Part shown: in pieces, positions 41,081-49,994 of the stretch
How positions within the stretch are numbered: position 1 is the stretch's first letter
Layout of the letters: every line of letters starts with the position of its first letter
Assembly: GCA_023459655.1 (NCBI GenBank)
Contig: JAEWTE010000001.1
Location: 1-51,830 of the forward strand
From: Candidatus Parcubacteria bacterium
GTDB taxonomy: Bacteria > Patescibacteriota > Patescibacteriia > Patescibacteriales > Patescibacteriaceae
Length of the DNA: 51,830 bases
Reading direction: 5' to 3'
Translations under genes and position numbers: made by a program
The notes under the pieces: model-generated
What the model was told of the DNA's origin: nothing
What the model saw: only the letters and a program-made list of their open reading frames with translations
Databases searched by the model: none

Positions 41081-42532
41081 ATGTCCTTGGCTAGAAAATT
41101 CGCTTACAATAGTTTTGTTCAAATTGTCGGTAAATCGCTGTCTATTTTTCTAGGCTTATTGAGCGTGGCCTTGATTGCTAGATATTTAGGGGTTAGTGGT
41201 TTTGGTCGCTATACTGTTTTGACTAATTTTTTAGGAATTTTTGCAGTCTTAGCTGATTTGGGTTTGACTATGGTAACTGCTCAATTGATTAATGAGCGAC
41301 CGACTGAACGATCTAGAATTTTAAATAATTTATTTGGTTTTCGTCTGTTTACTGCCAGTTTAATTATTTTATCTGGCCTATTAATTGCTGGTTTATTGCC
41401 TTATTATCGGGCACTGTGGTCGATTTTACTGGTTTTATCTTTGTCTTATTTTTTTATTGCCTTAAATCAGGTTTTGGTTGGTTTATTGCAAAGCGAATTG
41501 AAAACTGATTATTTAATGATTGCTGAAGTTGCTGGGCGATTATTTTGGTTATTTGGTTTATTGATTAGTCAGCGATTTGGTTGGGGTTTATTAGGAGTAG
41601 CCGTGGCAACTGGTTTATCTGGTTTGATTAATTTTGGATTGGCTTGGTATTGGGCCGGCAAAGTTATTAAAATAAAACTAGCCTATGACCCAGTCATCTG
41701 GCGCGATATTGCTCAACGGTCTTGGCCACTGGCAGTGACGATTATTTTAAATTTATTATATTTGCGAGCCGATATTTTATTGCTGAACTGGTTTCAAGGT
41801 GAAAGTGTAGTTGGTCTTTATGGAGCGGCTTATAAGGTTATTGATGTTTTGACTAGTTTGCCTTTTTTGATTGTTGGTTTATTATTACCACTTTTAACCA
41901 GGGCCTGGGCCAATCGTCAGCAGCAATATTTTAATTCATTGATTGATAGTGCTTTGTCAGTTTTATTGATGGCAGTTTTACCGATTATTATTGGTGGACA
42001 ATTATTATCTGGACCAATTATTAATTTGATTGCTGGATCAGAATTTGCTGCCGCTGGACCAATTTTAGCCTTATTATTATTAGCTATTGCTGGTATTTTT
42101 ATTAGTTGTTTATTTAATCATATCTTGATTGCTATTAATCGACAAAAAATAATGGTTTGGCCCTATTTGGCGGTCGCGGTTACCGCTGTTCCAGCTTATT
42201 TAATATTGATTGAAAGATTTTCTTATTGGGGAGCCGCTGCCGTAACTGTTTATAGTGAATTATTAATTGCTTGGTTGGCTGCCTATAAATCTAAAAAATT
42301 AATTAATTGGCGTTGGCCATGGTCCATCACTTATAAGGTGGTTATTGCTAATTTATTAATGGCGGTAATTATTTGGCCACTGCGCCATTGGGCTGGGCAA
42401 GGATCTATTCAATTATTGATTATCATTGGATTAGCTGTGTTAATTTATGGTTTAAGTTTATTAATATTGCGAGCCTTTGATTGGCGACGCTGGTTAACTA
42501 TTCTTCGTCCATCGGTTGATCGGCTTAAATAA
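41081..42532 (+). CDS. Flippase (MATE/Wzx-type polysaccharide transporter)
   Basis: 483 residues from MSLARKFAYNSFVQIVGKSLSIFLGLLSVALIARYLG (in pieces), the usual opening of Wzx/RfbX flippases. Twelve to fourteen membrane helices follow over the whole length. It moves lipid-linked sugars across the membrane to build surface glycans. I chose this start over one 39 codons earlier that would overlap the divergent pilin gene. A glycosyltransferase follows 7 bases later, and pmm and glmS in this window supply sugar precursors. Confidence 0.88.
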   Translation: MSLARKFAYNSFVQIVGKSLSIFLGLLSVALIARYLGVSGFGRYTVLTNFLGIFAVLADLGLTMVTAQLINERPTERSRILNNLFGFRLFTASLIILSGLLIAGLLPYYRALWSILLVLSLSYFFIALNQVLVGLLQSELKTDYLMIAEVAGRLFWLFGLLISQRFGWGLLGVAVATGLSGLINFGLAWYWAGKVIKIKLAYDPVIWRDIAQRSWPLAVTIILNLLYLRADILLLNWFQGESVVGLYGAAYKVIDVLTSLPFLIVGLLLPLLTRAWANRQQQYFNSLIDSALSVLLMAVLPIIIGGQLLSGPIINLIAGSEFAAAGPILALLLLAIAGIFISCLFNHILIAINRQKIMVWPYLAVAVTAVPAYLILIERFSYWGAAAVTVYSELLIAWLAAYKSKKLINWRWPWSITYKVVIANLLMAVIIWPLRHWAGQGSIQLLIIIGLAVLIYGLSLLILRAFDWRRWLTILRPSVDRLK

Positions 42533-42539
42533 AAAGAAT

Positions 42540-43667
42540 ATGAAACGACCTTTAATTGTTAATTTTAATCAACTCGATCAATCTTTAATTGTTGATTTAT
42601 TGGTAAACTGGTGTGATGGCCAACCGATTTTGTATTCAATTGCTGGTGAATTAGTTGAGGCCTGGTTAGCCAATGGTTGGCCAGAATTGGGGCAACGCCC
42701 TCATTTTAAAAAACGAGGGGTTTGGTTTAAGCGGTGGCTTTGGTTTTCTTTGCCTTATCGTCAAATAATTTGGCGTCGTCGATTAGCTAAATTAATGGTT
42801 CAGTCGGGAATTGATAGTATTATTTGTTTATCTTGGCTTGATAAATTAATATTAACTGGTCCGGCTCGACGACTTGGGCTAATTGTTGTTTGGTTACAAT
42901 TACCAGAAGAAACAACTTTATGGTTACCTCGGTTATTATTTAAAAAATATCGTCGTCAAGCCTCAATGGTTAAATTAATTAGTTATGGTCGTCATTTAAT
43001 TGATCATTTGCGTACTAAGGATAATAAACTTGATAATTGTCGGTTATTATGGCCAGCGATTAATCCAACGGCTGAATCTTTACAGGCTGATTTGTTTGAC
43101 AGTTTAGCTGAAGGTTATCGTGAGGCGACTGATAAGAAATTTTTTGTCATTGGGGCAGTAATTGATTTAGTTGATAATCAGGCTGCTGAGATTTTGTTGC
43201 GTTCTCTTAAAATAGTTTTGTCAGTTATTCCTAGTGTGCAATTAGTTATTATTGGTGATGGAGATAAGCGTAAAGAATTGCAATGGTTAGCTAAACAGCT
43301 TGATTTAGCCAATTTAGTTTGGTTTGTTGGCCAGCAAGAGCCACTAGATAAATGGTTTCGCAGTTTGGATGCTTTAATTGAATTATCGGTTAATTGCTCA
43401 ATTGATTGGCAACGTCTTTTACGAGCTATGGCGGCTGGTTTGCCAATTGTAGTTCCTAAAAATAAATTGACTAATGATTTTTTAATGCCTGGACAAACCG
43501 CTTTAGTGGTTGAGCAGGCTGAACCAGAGATGCTCGCTCAAGCTGTTATTCAGCTACAACAAGATAAAATTTTAGCTGGTCGGCTTAGTTGGCAAGGTCG
43601 TCAATGGATTGAAGAATTTGGTCTGCTTAATCGGCAGATAGCTGATTTTATTACTTATACTAAATAA
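42540..43667 (+). CDS. Glycosyltransferase (GT-B, family 4-like)
   Basis: 375 residues from MKRPLIVNF. The N-domain is diverged. The C-domain is typical: FFVIGAVIDLVDNQAAEILLRSLK, VQLVIIGDGDKRKELQWLAKQL, LVWFVGQQEPLDKWFRSLDALIELS, and RAMAAGLPIVVPKN, where family 4 has the E-x7-E donor site; here the first part is NCSIDWQRLLRAMAAGLP, so the usual first Glu is replaced. It is coupled to the flippase. Sugar and acceptor are unknown. Confidence 0.8.
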   Translation: MKRPLIVNFNQLDQSLIVDLLVNWCDGQPILYSIAGELVEAWLANGWPELGQRPHFKKRGVWFKRWLWFSLPYRQIIWRRRLAKLMVQSGIDSIICLSWLDKLILTGPARRLGLIVVWLQLPEETTLWLPRLLFKKYRRQASMVKLISYGRHLIDHLRTKDNKLDNCRLLWPAINPTAESLQADLFDSLAEGYREATDKKFFVIGAVIDLVDNQAAEILLRSLKIVLSVIPSVQLVIIGDGDKRKELQWLAKQLDLANLVWFVGQQEPLDKWFRSLDALIELSVNCSIDWQRLLRAMAAGLPIVVPKNKLTNDFLMPGQTALVVEQAEPEMLAQAVIQLQQDKILAGRLSWQGRQWIEEFGLLNRQIADFITYTK

Positions 43668-43672
43668 ATTAT

Positions 43673-44626
43673 ATGGGTCGAATTGTGATTGGAGAATTAA
43701 TGGCTGATAATCGACTGGATAAATTTTTGGCAGAAAAATATGATAATCGATCACGATCAGACTGGCAAAAAATAATTAGTGCTGGCCTGGTAACTATTAA
43801 TAATCGGCCAGTTAAGGCTCATGCTAAATTAATGGTTGGTGATGTGATTAATTGGCCAGCGGCGGCTAAATGTCGTTTAGTTGCTAGTCGACCAGTTAGT
43901 CAAGTAACTAAACCAGTGGGTCGGTCACCACGGTTAAAAATAATTATTGAACAACCGGATTATTTAGTTGTTAATAAGCCAGCTGGACTATTGGTTCATG
44001 ATAATGTTTGGCCACCTACTCGACCGACTGTGGCTGAGGCGGTTGTTAAAAAATATTCAGAGATTGGTTTAGTTGGTGAAAATAAAACTCGTCCCGGGAT
44101 TGTTCATCGTTTAGATAAAGATGTTAGTGGTTTGATGGTAATTGCTCGTAATGCTGAAATGTTTGCTAGTCTTAAACGACAATTTCAGTATCGGACAATT
44201 AAAAAATATTATACGGCTCTAGTTTATGGAACAATGTCTAAACCGGACGGAGTTATTAATTTTAATTTAACTAGATCTAGTGACGGCCGTAAAATGGCTG
44301 CCCGGCCGGTTAATCAAGACGGTAAAAAGGCGATTACTGAATATGAGGTTATTAAACAATGGCAAAATTATAGTTTATTGAAAGTCATTATTAAAACTGG
44401 TCGAACTCATCAAATTAGAGCTCATCTAGCAGCACTTGATCATCCTTTAGTTGGAGATGATTGGTATGGGACTAATAAAACTAAATTAAAGAATAAAGAA
44501 TTGGGACTGGGTCGAGTTTTTTTAGTGGCTAGTCAATTATCTTTTTTAGATAAAGACAAGGTCAGACAAAATTTTAAAATTCGTTTACCGCGCCAATTAA
44601 CTGATTTATTACAGCAGATAAAATAA
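43673..44626 (+). CDS. RluA-family pseudouridine synthase (RluD-like)
   Basis: 317 residues. An S4 RNA-binding domain (about 10-75: RLDKFLAEKYDNRSRSDWQKIISAGLVTINNRPV in pieces) and the synthase domain with the catalytic motif GIVHRLDKDVSGLMVIARN, later RTHQIRAHLAALDHPLVGDDWYG. It changes uridines in 23S rRNA or tRNA; the S4 domain favours an RluC/RluD role. It starts 5 bases after the glycosyltransferase and is followed by the kinase gene after 6, so it is part of a mixed rightward run. Confidence 0.93.
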   Translation: MGRIVIGELMADNRLDKFLAEKYDNRSRSDWQKIISAGLVTINNRPVKAHAKLMVGDVINWPAAAKCRLVASRPVSQVTKPVGRSPRLKIIIEQPDYLVVNKPAGLLVHDNVWPPTRPTVAEAVVKKYSEIGLVGENKTRPGIVHRLDKDVSGLMVIARNAEMFASLKRQFQYRTIKKYYTALVYGTMSKPDGVINFNLTRSSDGRKMAARPVNQDGKKAITEYEVIKQWQNYSLLKVIIKTGRTHQIRAHLAALDHPLVGDDWYGTNKTKLKNKELGLGRVFLVASQLSFLDKDKVRQNFKIRLPRQLTDLLQQIK

Positions 44627-44632
44627 TATTTT

Positions 44633-45196
44633 ATGATTATTTCTTTATCCGGCTGGCCTGGTTCAGGTAAATCAGCCGTTGCTAAACGATTGGCCCAGGA
44701 ATTTGGTTGGCCATTTTATAGTATGGGGCAATTACGCCGCCAAGCCGCCAAGCGACGAGGTTTAACGCTGGAGGAATATAATCAATTGGCGATGACTGAC
44801 ATTTCGACTGATTTAGAAGTTGATGAATATCAGACCAAACTGGGTTGCGAACAAGATAATTTTATTATTGATGGTCGTACTTCTTGGCATTTTATTCCAC
44901 ATTCTTATAAAATATTTTTAGCAGTTGATCCAGAAATTGGGGCTCAACGAATTTTTCAAGATTTGCAAAAATCTAATGAACGCAATGAGGCTGATAATCT
45001 AGATAGTCTTGCAGCAGTTATCGCCAATAATCATCAGCGGGTCGACAATGATCGTCAACGCTATCGTCAATATTTTGGTATTGACGCTTACGATTTAGAC
45101 AATTATGATGAAGTGGTAGATACCACTAATTTAGATTTAGAACAAGTGGTGGCCAAGGTTGCTGACTTAATTCGTCAGCGATTATCAAAAGATTAA
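44633..45196 (+). CDS. Cytidylate kinase-like P-loop kinase
   Basis: 187 residues. P-loop GWPGSGKSAVAKRLA at residues 7-21, then FYSMGQLRRQAAKRRG, DEYQTKLG, and FIIDGRTSWHF, matching the archaeal-type cytidylate kinase subfamily (motif DGRxxxxx). The lid has RIFQDLQKSNERNEAD. It probably phosphorylates CMP or a related nucleotide; other small P-loop kinases with the same fold cannot be excluded. It lies between rluA-type and gap genes in the rightward run. Confidence 0.82.
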   Translation: MIISLSGWPGSGKSAVAKRLAQEFGWPFYSMGQLRRQAAKRRGLTLEEYNQLAMTDISTDLEVDEYQTKLGCEQDNFIIDGRTSWHFIPHSYKIFLAVDPEIGAQRIFQDLQKSNERNEADNLDSLAAVIANNHQRVDNDRQRYRQYFGIDAYDLDNYDEVVDTTNLDLEQVVAKVADLIRQRLSKD

Positions 45197-45213
45197 TTAT
45201 TTTAATTATCAAT

Positions 45214-46233
45214 ATGTCAGATCGTAAATTACGAGTAGCTATTAATGGTTTTGGCCGGATTGGTCGTAGTGTTTTTAAGGCTTTATTAGATAATCCGCAA
45301 ATTGAAGTTGTGGCGATTAATGATTTAACTGATAACCGGACATTAGCTCATTTATTGCAATATGATAGTTGTTATGGTCGTTATCAATTTGAGGTTAGTT
45401 CAGATCAACAGCATCTGGTCGTTAATGGTCAAAATTATTTAGCATTAGCTGAAAAAGACCCAGAACAATTACCCTGGACCTCATTAGCAGTCGATATTGT
45501 AATTGAAGCGACTGGACGTTTTACTAAGTCAGATGAGGCGATGGCTCATATTCGAGCTGGAGCTAAAAAAGTAATTATTAGTGCTCCAGCCAAAGATGAG
45601 ATTACCAAGAGTATTGTTTTGAGTGTTAATGAGGCTGATTTATTGGCCAGTGATCAAATAATTTCAATGGCTTCTTGCACTACTAATTGTTTAGCACCGA
45701 TTACCAAAGTTATATCCGACCAAGTTGGTATTAGTAAAGCAGTGATGAGCACGGTTCATGCCTATACGGCTGACCAGAATTTAGTTGATGGTCCCCACAA
45801 AGATTTAAGGCGCTCCCGTAGTGCCGCTCTTAGTATTGTTCCAACTACTACTGGTGCGGCAGCGGCTGTTGCTAAGGTAGTGCCAGAATTAAGTGGTCAA
45901 TTTGATGGTTCGGCTTTTCGTGTTCCAACCCCGGTTGTATCTTTATGTGATGTGGTTTTTGTTACTAAGCGATCAGTTACGGTTCAAGAAATTAATGATT
46001 TATTAGTTGAGGCAGCTAGTCGTGATCAATTTGGTGCTTTAACTACCACGACTGAGCCATTGGTTTCAATTGACTTCACTGGTAATCCAGCTAGCTCAAT
46101 CGTTGATTTATCCTTGACTAAAGTTGTCGGAGGTGATTTAGTGAAAGTAGTCGCCTGGTATGATAATGAATGGGGTTATAGTCGTCGTCTAGCTGACTTA
46201 TGCGATTATATCGCTCAACATAATTTGTTATAA
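45214..46233 (+). CDS. gap: Glyceraldehyde-3-phosphate dehydrogenase, type I
   Basis: Oxidises glyceraldehyde-3-phosphate to 1,3-bisphosphoglycerate, giving NADH. 339 residues: RVAINGFGRIGRSVFKAL with AINDLTDNRTLAHLL (Asp after the second strand, favouring NAD), the active Cys in ASCTTNCLAPITKV, STVHAYTADQNLVDGPHKDLRRSRSA, and WYDNEWGYSRRLADL. Length is normal. The ATP synthase genes begin 10 bases after its stop, so glycolysis and ATP synthase genes may be partly cotranscribed. Confidence 0.98.
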   Translation: MSDRKLRVAINGFGRIGRSVFKALLDNPQIEVVAINDLTDNRTLAHLLQYDSCYGRYQFEVSSDQQHLVVNGQNYLALAEKDPEQLPWTSLAVDIVIEATGRFTKSDEAMAHIRAGAKKVIISAPAKDEITKSIVLSVNEADLLASDQIISMASCTTNCLAPITKVISDQVGISKAVMSTVHAYTADQNLVDGPHKDLRRSRSAALSIVPTTTGAAAAVAKVVPELSGQFDGSAFRVPTPVVSLCDVVFVTKRSVTVQEINDLLVEAASRDQFGALTTTTEPLVSIDFTGNPASSIVDLSLTKVVGGDLVKVVAWYDNEWGYSRRLADLCDYIAQHNLL

Positions 46234-46234
46234 T
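46229..46234 (+). promoter_or_regulatory. Possible -10 before the ATP synthase genes
   Basis: TATAAT overlaps the gap stop and ends 8 bases before the atpI-like ATG. The -35 (TTATAT) is weak. If used, it would give a leaderless atp mRNA. Confidence 0.4.
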
Positions 46235-46242
46235 TAAATAGT

Positions 46243-46518
46243 ATGGATCAACCAATCACTAGCAAACAGCTGGCCGATTTAGCCTTTCGACAGGCTTGGC
46301 AGTCTTTGTTTATTTTTATTGGACCAGTTGGACTAGCGATGTTGATTGGCTATTATTTAGACAATGGTTGGGCTGATTCTAAACTTAGAACAATTATTAG
46401 TTTGGCCGTTGCCTTTGTTATTTCTTGGGTTATTATTTTTTATCGTTATAGTGGATTTCGCCGATTAGCTAAACAAATTAAGGCTGATTCGGTTTCCAAC
46501 TCCAATCATAAGCAGTAA
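46243..46518 (+). CDS. AtpZ/AtpI-like protein
   Basis: 91 residues with two membrane helices (SLFIFIGPVGLAMLIGYYLDN and LRTIISLAVAFVISWVIIFY) and charged ends. GxxxGYYLDNGW fits the AtpZ/AtpI group, which sits at the head of F-type ATP synthase operons and helps c-ring assembly or cation uptake. It leads atpB by 4 bases. Confidence 0.82.
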   Translation: MDQPITSKQLADLAFRQAWQSLFIFIGPVGLAMLIGYYLDNGWADSKLRTIISLAVAFVISWVIIFYRYSGFRRLAKQIKADSVSNSNHKQ

Positions 46519-46522
46519 TTAG

Positions 46523-47293
46523 ATGTTTCTTAGAATAAGTGGCACACAATCCAGTATTCAGCCGGAAGCGGTTTTTCAACCGTTTGGTTGGCCAATTTCT
46601 GGGACCTGTTTATTAAGTTGGCTAATTATTGGTCTGTTAATTATTTTAATTTTAGCAACTCGTCATTTAAAATTACGACCGAATCGTCAGCAAACTCTTT
46701 TGGAAATGATTTATGGTTTAATTTTCGGCTTGATTGCTCAATTAACTGGTAGCGATCAAAAAGCTAAACGAGTTTTTCCATTATTTGGTTCATTATTTGT
46801 TTTTATTTTAATTTCCAATTATATTGCTTATATCCCTGGAATTAGCTCATTGTCTTGGAATGGTCAAGCCTTATTTCGAACTCCGACCAATGACTTTAAT
46901 ACCACCTTTGGCTTAGCTTTGCTATCATTATTTTACATCCAGTGGTCTAGTATTCGGCAATTTGGTTTATTTAGTCATATTGGTAAATATATCAAGTTAG
47001 CTGGAATTTGGCGGGGATTTCGTCAAAGTCTGTCGGCCGGTTTAATGGGAATTATGGAGTTTGCCATTGGTTTAATGGATATAGTTTCGGAATGTGCTCG
47101 GGCTATTTCTTTATCTTTGCGTTTATTTGGTAATGTTTTTGCGGGTGAAGTTTTGACGATTATAATTATGGGAGCGTTTGCTTGGTTATTACCGTCAACC
47201 TGGATGGCCATGGGTCTATTAAGTGGTTTAGTCCAAGCAGTTGTCTTTACTTCATTGGTTTCGGTATATTATACTTTAGCCGTTAGTGAGTAA
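46523..47293 (+). CDS. atpB: ATP synthase F0 subunit a
   Basis: 256 residues, five to six membrane helices. The conserved stator arginine is in ARAISLSLRLFGNVFAGE (around residue 200), followed by the last helix with LLSGLVQAVVFTSLVSVYYTLAVSE. FGSLFVFILISNYIAYIPG and TPTNDFNTTFGLALLSL are the family's other marks. It forms the ion half-channels next to the c ring. Confidence 0.95.
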   Translation: MFLRISGTQSSIQPEAVFQPFGWPISGTCLLSWLIIGLLIILILATRHLKLRPNRQQTLLEMIYGLIFGLIAQLTGSDQKAKRVFPLFGSLFVFILISNYIAYIPGISSLSWNGQALFRTPTNDFNTTFGLALLSLFYIQWSSIRQFGLFSHIGKYIKLAGIWRGFRQSLSAGLMGIMEFAIGLMDIVSECARAISLSLRLFGNVFAGEVLTIIIMGAFAWLLPSTWMAMGLLSGLVQAVVFTSLVSVYYTLAVSE

Positions 47294-47325
47294 TTGTTTA
47301 TATATAATTTATTAATAATAAAATT

Positions 47326-47541
47326 ATGGATCCAGAATCAATGCGTTTTTTAGCTAAAGCGCTGTGCACTTTGTCTTTCGGACCGGTGGCTATCGGCGAA
47401 GGAATTTTAATCGGTAAGGCTTTTGAGGCCATGGGTCGAAATCCGGAAATAGCTGGTGATATGTTTGGTAAGATGATTGTCGGTACGGCCTTGGCTGAAT
47501 CAACGGCTATTTATGCCTTGGTTTGCTTTTTCTTGCTGTAA
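47326..47541 (+). CDS. atpE: ATP synthase F0 subunit c with two-carboxylate ion site
   Basis: 71 residues, two helices joined by the loop GRNPE. The ion-binding Glu is E58 in GTALAESTAIYALV, with S59, T60 and Y63 in the places of the sodium ligands of known Na+ rotors. In helix 1 GPVAIGEGILIGKA has E25 where sodium types have Gln32; the 33-residue spacing to E58 is the same as between positions 32 and 65. Two carboxylates in this layout are known from Fusobacterium nucleatum. Sodium coupling is therefore likely, not proven. Confidence 0.96.
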   Translation: MDPESMRFLAKALCTLSFGPVAIGEGILIGKAFEAMGRNPEIAGDMFGKMIVGTALAESTAIYALVCFFLL

Positions 47542-47550
47542 TTTATTTTT

Positions 47551-48057
47551 ATGGGTTTGATTGATACTTTAGCTAAAGTTGGGTTTGATTGGCGATTGGC
47601 TTTGACCAATCTGATTAATTTTGGCCTAATTGTTTGGTTATTGGCTAAGTTTTTATGGCCAAGCATTGCTAAAGCCATCGGTGAGCGACAAAAAATTATT
47701 GATCAGGGTTTGACTGATGCTGAATCAGCCAAAGAACGGCTAGAGCAAAGTCAAGCTGATTATCAGGCTAAGTTATTAGCAGCTCGTCAGGCAGCTGGTG
47801 AGATAATTAACCAGGCCGATGAACAAGGACAAAAGATTAAGGAAAAATTACAACAAACTGCTCATCAGGAAGTTGACGAATTACGCCAACATGTCACTGA
47901 AGAATTAGCTCAGGCTAAACAGGTTATGACCGCTGATGTTCAAAAACAATCAGCTGATTTAGTGGTGGCCGCCGTTGAAAAAATTCTACAAAATAAATTA
48001 GATGCCAAAGACGATCAGCGATTAGTGAAGCAGGCTCTTAAATCACTACATGGCTAA
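47551..48057 (+). CDS. atpF: ATP synthase F0 subunit b
   Basis: 168 residues. An N-terminal membrane helix (LALTNLINFGLIVWLLAKFLWPSIAKAI) is followed by a long helical stalk (RQKIIDQGLTDAESAKERLEQSQADYQAKL and on), typical of the peripheral stalk. It overlaps atpH by 8 bases, so translation is coupled. Confidence 0.95.
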   Translation: MGLIDTLAKVGFDWRLALTNLINFGLIVWLLAKFLWPSIAKAIGERQKIIDQGLTDAESAKERLEQSQADYQAKLLAARQAAGEIINQADEQGQKIKEKLQQTAHQEVDELRQHVTEELAQAKQVMTADVQKQSADLVVAAVEKILQNKLDAKDDQRLVKQALKSLHG

Positions 48058-48451
48058 AGTAATTGATCAACAATTGGCTGAAGTTTTGTACCAGCTGACT
48101 AATCAGGCCAAAGATAAAGAGCTGGCTGGCTTATTAGAGCAGTTTGCTAATTATTTGGTCAGTAGTGGACAAATTCAGCGTTGGCCGATTATTGCCGATC
48201 TTTATCGGCAGAAATGGTTAAGACGACAGGGGGTTTTAGAGGTTGAAATAATTCATGCTCGTCCACTTGATCAAAATTATCTTCAAACATTAACTGATGA
48301 ATTAACTAAACTTTTATCAGCCAGTCAATTGATTGTTAAAACTAAACTCGATCCGGAGATTTTAGGTGGAATGATTATTCGTTTGCCGGATCGTTTATTG
48401 GATGCCAGCTATCGCCGGCAATTGCGTAATTTACAAGCTAATTTGCTTTAA
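48050..48451 (+). CDS. atpH: ATP synthase F1 subunit delta
   Basis: 133 residues, shorter than the usual 175-180: the N-terminal six-helix domain is reduced, while the C-terminal part (TKLLSASQLIVKTKLDPEILGGMIIRLPDRLLDASYRRQLRNL) is complete, with DPxIlGGxxixxgdxxxDxSxxxxL. It joins the peripheral stalk to the top of F1. Confidence 0.88.
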   Translation: MAKVIDQQLAEVLYQLTNQAKDKELAGLLEQFANYLVSSGQIQRWPIIADLYRQKWLRRQGVLEVEIIHARPLDQNYLQTLTDELTKLLSASQLIVKTKLDPEILGGMIIRLPDRLLDASYRRQLRNLQANLL

Positions 48452-48456
48452 ACAAT

Positions 48457-49992
48457 ATGTCAGATCAACAACCAGATATTATTATTGAAGAATTGCGTCG
48501 TAAGATTTTGCAGTTTCAACCAGAAGTCAAAGTAGAAAAGGTTGGCTATGTCGTTAAAATAAGTGACGGCATTGCCATTATTAGTGGCTTGACTGAGGTA
48601 ATGGCTAGTGAAATGATTGATTTTGAAGTTTTTGATGATCAGGCTCGGCCAGTTTTGGTTCGTGGTGTCGTTCTTAATCTTGAAGATGACCAAGTTGGAG
48701 CAATTGTTTTTGGTCGTGGTGATCTAGTTAGTGCCGGTACTGTAGTTAAATCAACTGGCCGAATTCTTCAGGTACCAGTTGGTCCGCAATTATCTGGTCG
48801 AGTAGTTAATGCTCTTGGTGAACCATTAGATGGTCAAGGAGCGATTAAAACTGAACAATTTTATAATATTGAAAGAGTCGCCCCCGGCGTGATGGAACGG
48901 CAGTCAGTCAATCAGCCTTTGCAAACTGGTTTAAAAGCAATTGACTCAATGATACCAATTGGTCGTGGTCAGCGTGAATTGATTATTGGTGATCGTCAAA
49001 CTGGCAAGACGGCCATTGCTATGGATACAATTATTAATCAAAAAGGCCAAGATGTGCATTGTTTTTATGTGGCGATTGGTCAAAAAGAATCAAAGGTAGC
49101 TCGATTGGTTGCTAAATTAAAAGAATTTGGAGCAATGGATTATACCACTGTAATTGTTGCCAGTGCAGCTGAAACAGCGGCCATGAGTTATATTGCTCCT
49201 TATGCTGGTTGTGCTATGGCTGAATATTTTTTAGAAAATGGTCAGGATGCTTTAATTATTTATGATGATTTAAGCAAACACGCCGTAGCTTATCGAGAAA
49301 TATCTTTATTACTACGTCGTCCACCTGGTCGGGAAGCTTATCCGGGTGATGTTTTTTATTTACACTCTCGGCTATTAGAAAGAGCTTGTAAATTAAATGA
49401 TGAGCGTGGCGGCGGTTCTTTAACCGCATTACCGATTATTGAAACCCAAGCTGGTGATATTTCGGCCTATATTCCGACCAATGTTATTTCTATTACTGAC
49501 GGTCAAATCTTTTTAGAGCCAGATTTATTTTATAAGGGCTTACGGCCAGCTATTAATGCTGGTTTATCAGTTTCTCGAGTTGGTAGTAGTGCTCAAACTA
49601 AAGCCATGAAAAAGGTGGCCGGTAAGTTGCGCTTAGAATTGGCTCAATTTCGTGAGTTAGAAGCCTTTGCTTCATTTGGTTCTGATCTGGATGAAGCCAC
49701 TAAGCAAAAACTTGAGTTAGGTCGTCGTCTAACTGAAATTTTAAAACAAGGTCAATATCAGCCATTATCAATGGTTGATCAGGTGACTATTTTTTATGCG
49801 GCGATTAATGGTCGATTAGCCAATGTTCCAGTAGACAAGATTGGTCAATGGGAAAAAGATTGGTTGGATTATTGGCATAATTGTGGTCAAGCCATCGCCG
49901 ATAGTATGGCTGAAAGTGGTCAACTCGATGATCAGCTTGATGATCAGCTAGGCAAGATGATTGATGATTTTCAGGTTGGTTGGCAACAATAA
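48457..49992 (+). CDS. atpA: ATP synthase F1 subunit alpha
   Basis: 511 residues. Beta-barrel part, then the P-loop GDRQTGKTAIAMDT, YVAIGQKESKVARLV, ALIIYDDLSKHAVAYR and the arginine finger region in ISVSRVGSSAQ-like GLSVSRVGSSAQTKAM. The C-terminus has a short Asp/Gln/Leu repeat (DDQLDDQLGK). Non-catalytic nucleotide-binding subunit. Normal length. Confidence 0.98.
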   Translation: MSDQQPDIIIEELRRKILQFQPEVKVEKVGYVVKISDGIAIISGLTEVMASEMIDFEVFDDQARPVLVRGVVLNLEDDQVGAIVFGRGDLVSAGTVVKSTGRILQVPVGPQLSGRVVNALGEPLDGQGAIKTEQFYNIERVAPGVMERQSVNQPLQTGLKAIDSMIPIGRGQRELIIGDRQTGKTAIAMDTIINQKGQDVHCFYVAIGQKESKVARLVAKLKEFGAMDYTTVIVASAAETAAMSYIAPYAGCAMAEYFLENGQDALIIYDDLSKHAVAYREISLLLRRPPGREAYPGDVFYLHSRLLERACKLNDERGGGSLTALPIIETQAGDISAYIPTNVISITDGQIFLEPDLFYKGLRPAINAGLSVSRVGSSAQTKAMKKVAGKLRLELAQFRELEAFASFGSDLDEATKQKLELGRRLTEILKQGQYQPLSMVDQVTIFYAAINGRLANVPVDKIGQWEKDWLDYWHNCGQAIADSMAESGQLDDQLDDQLGKMIDDFQVGWQQ

Positions 49993-49994
49993 TT

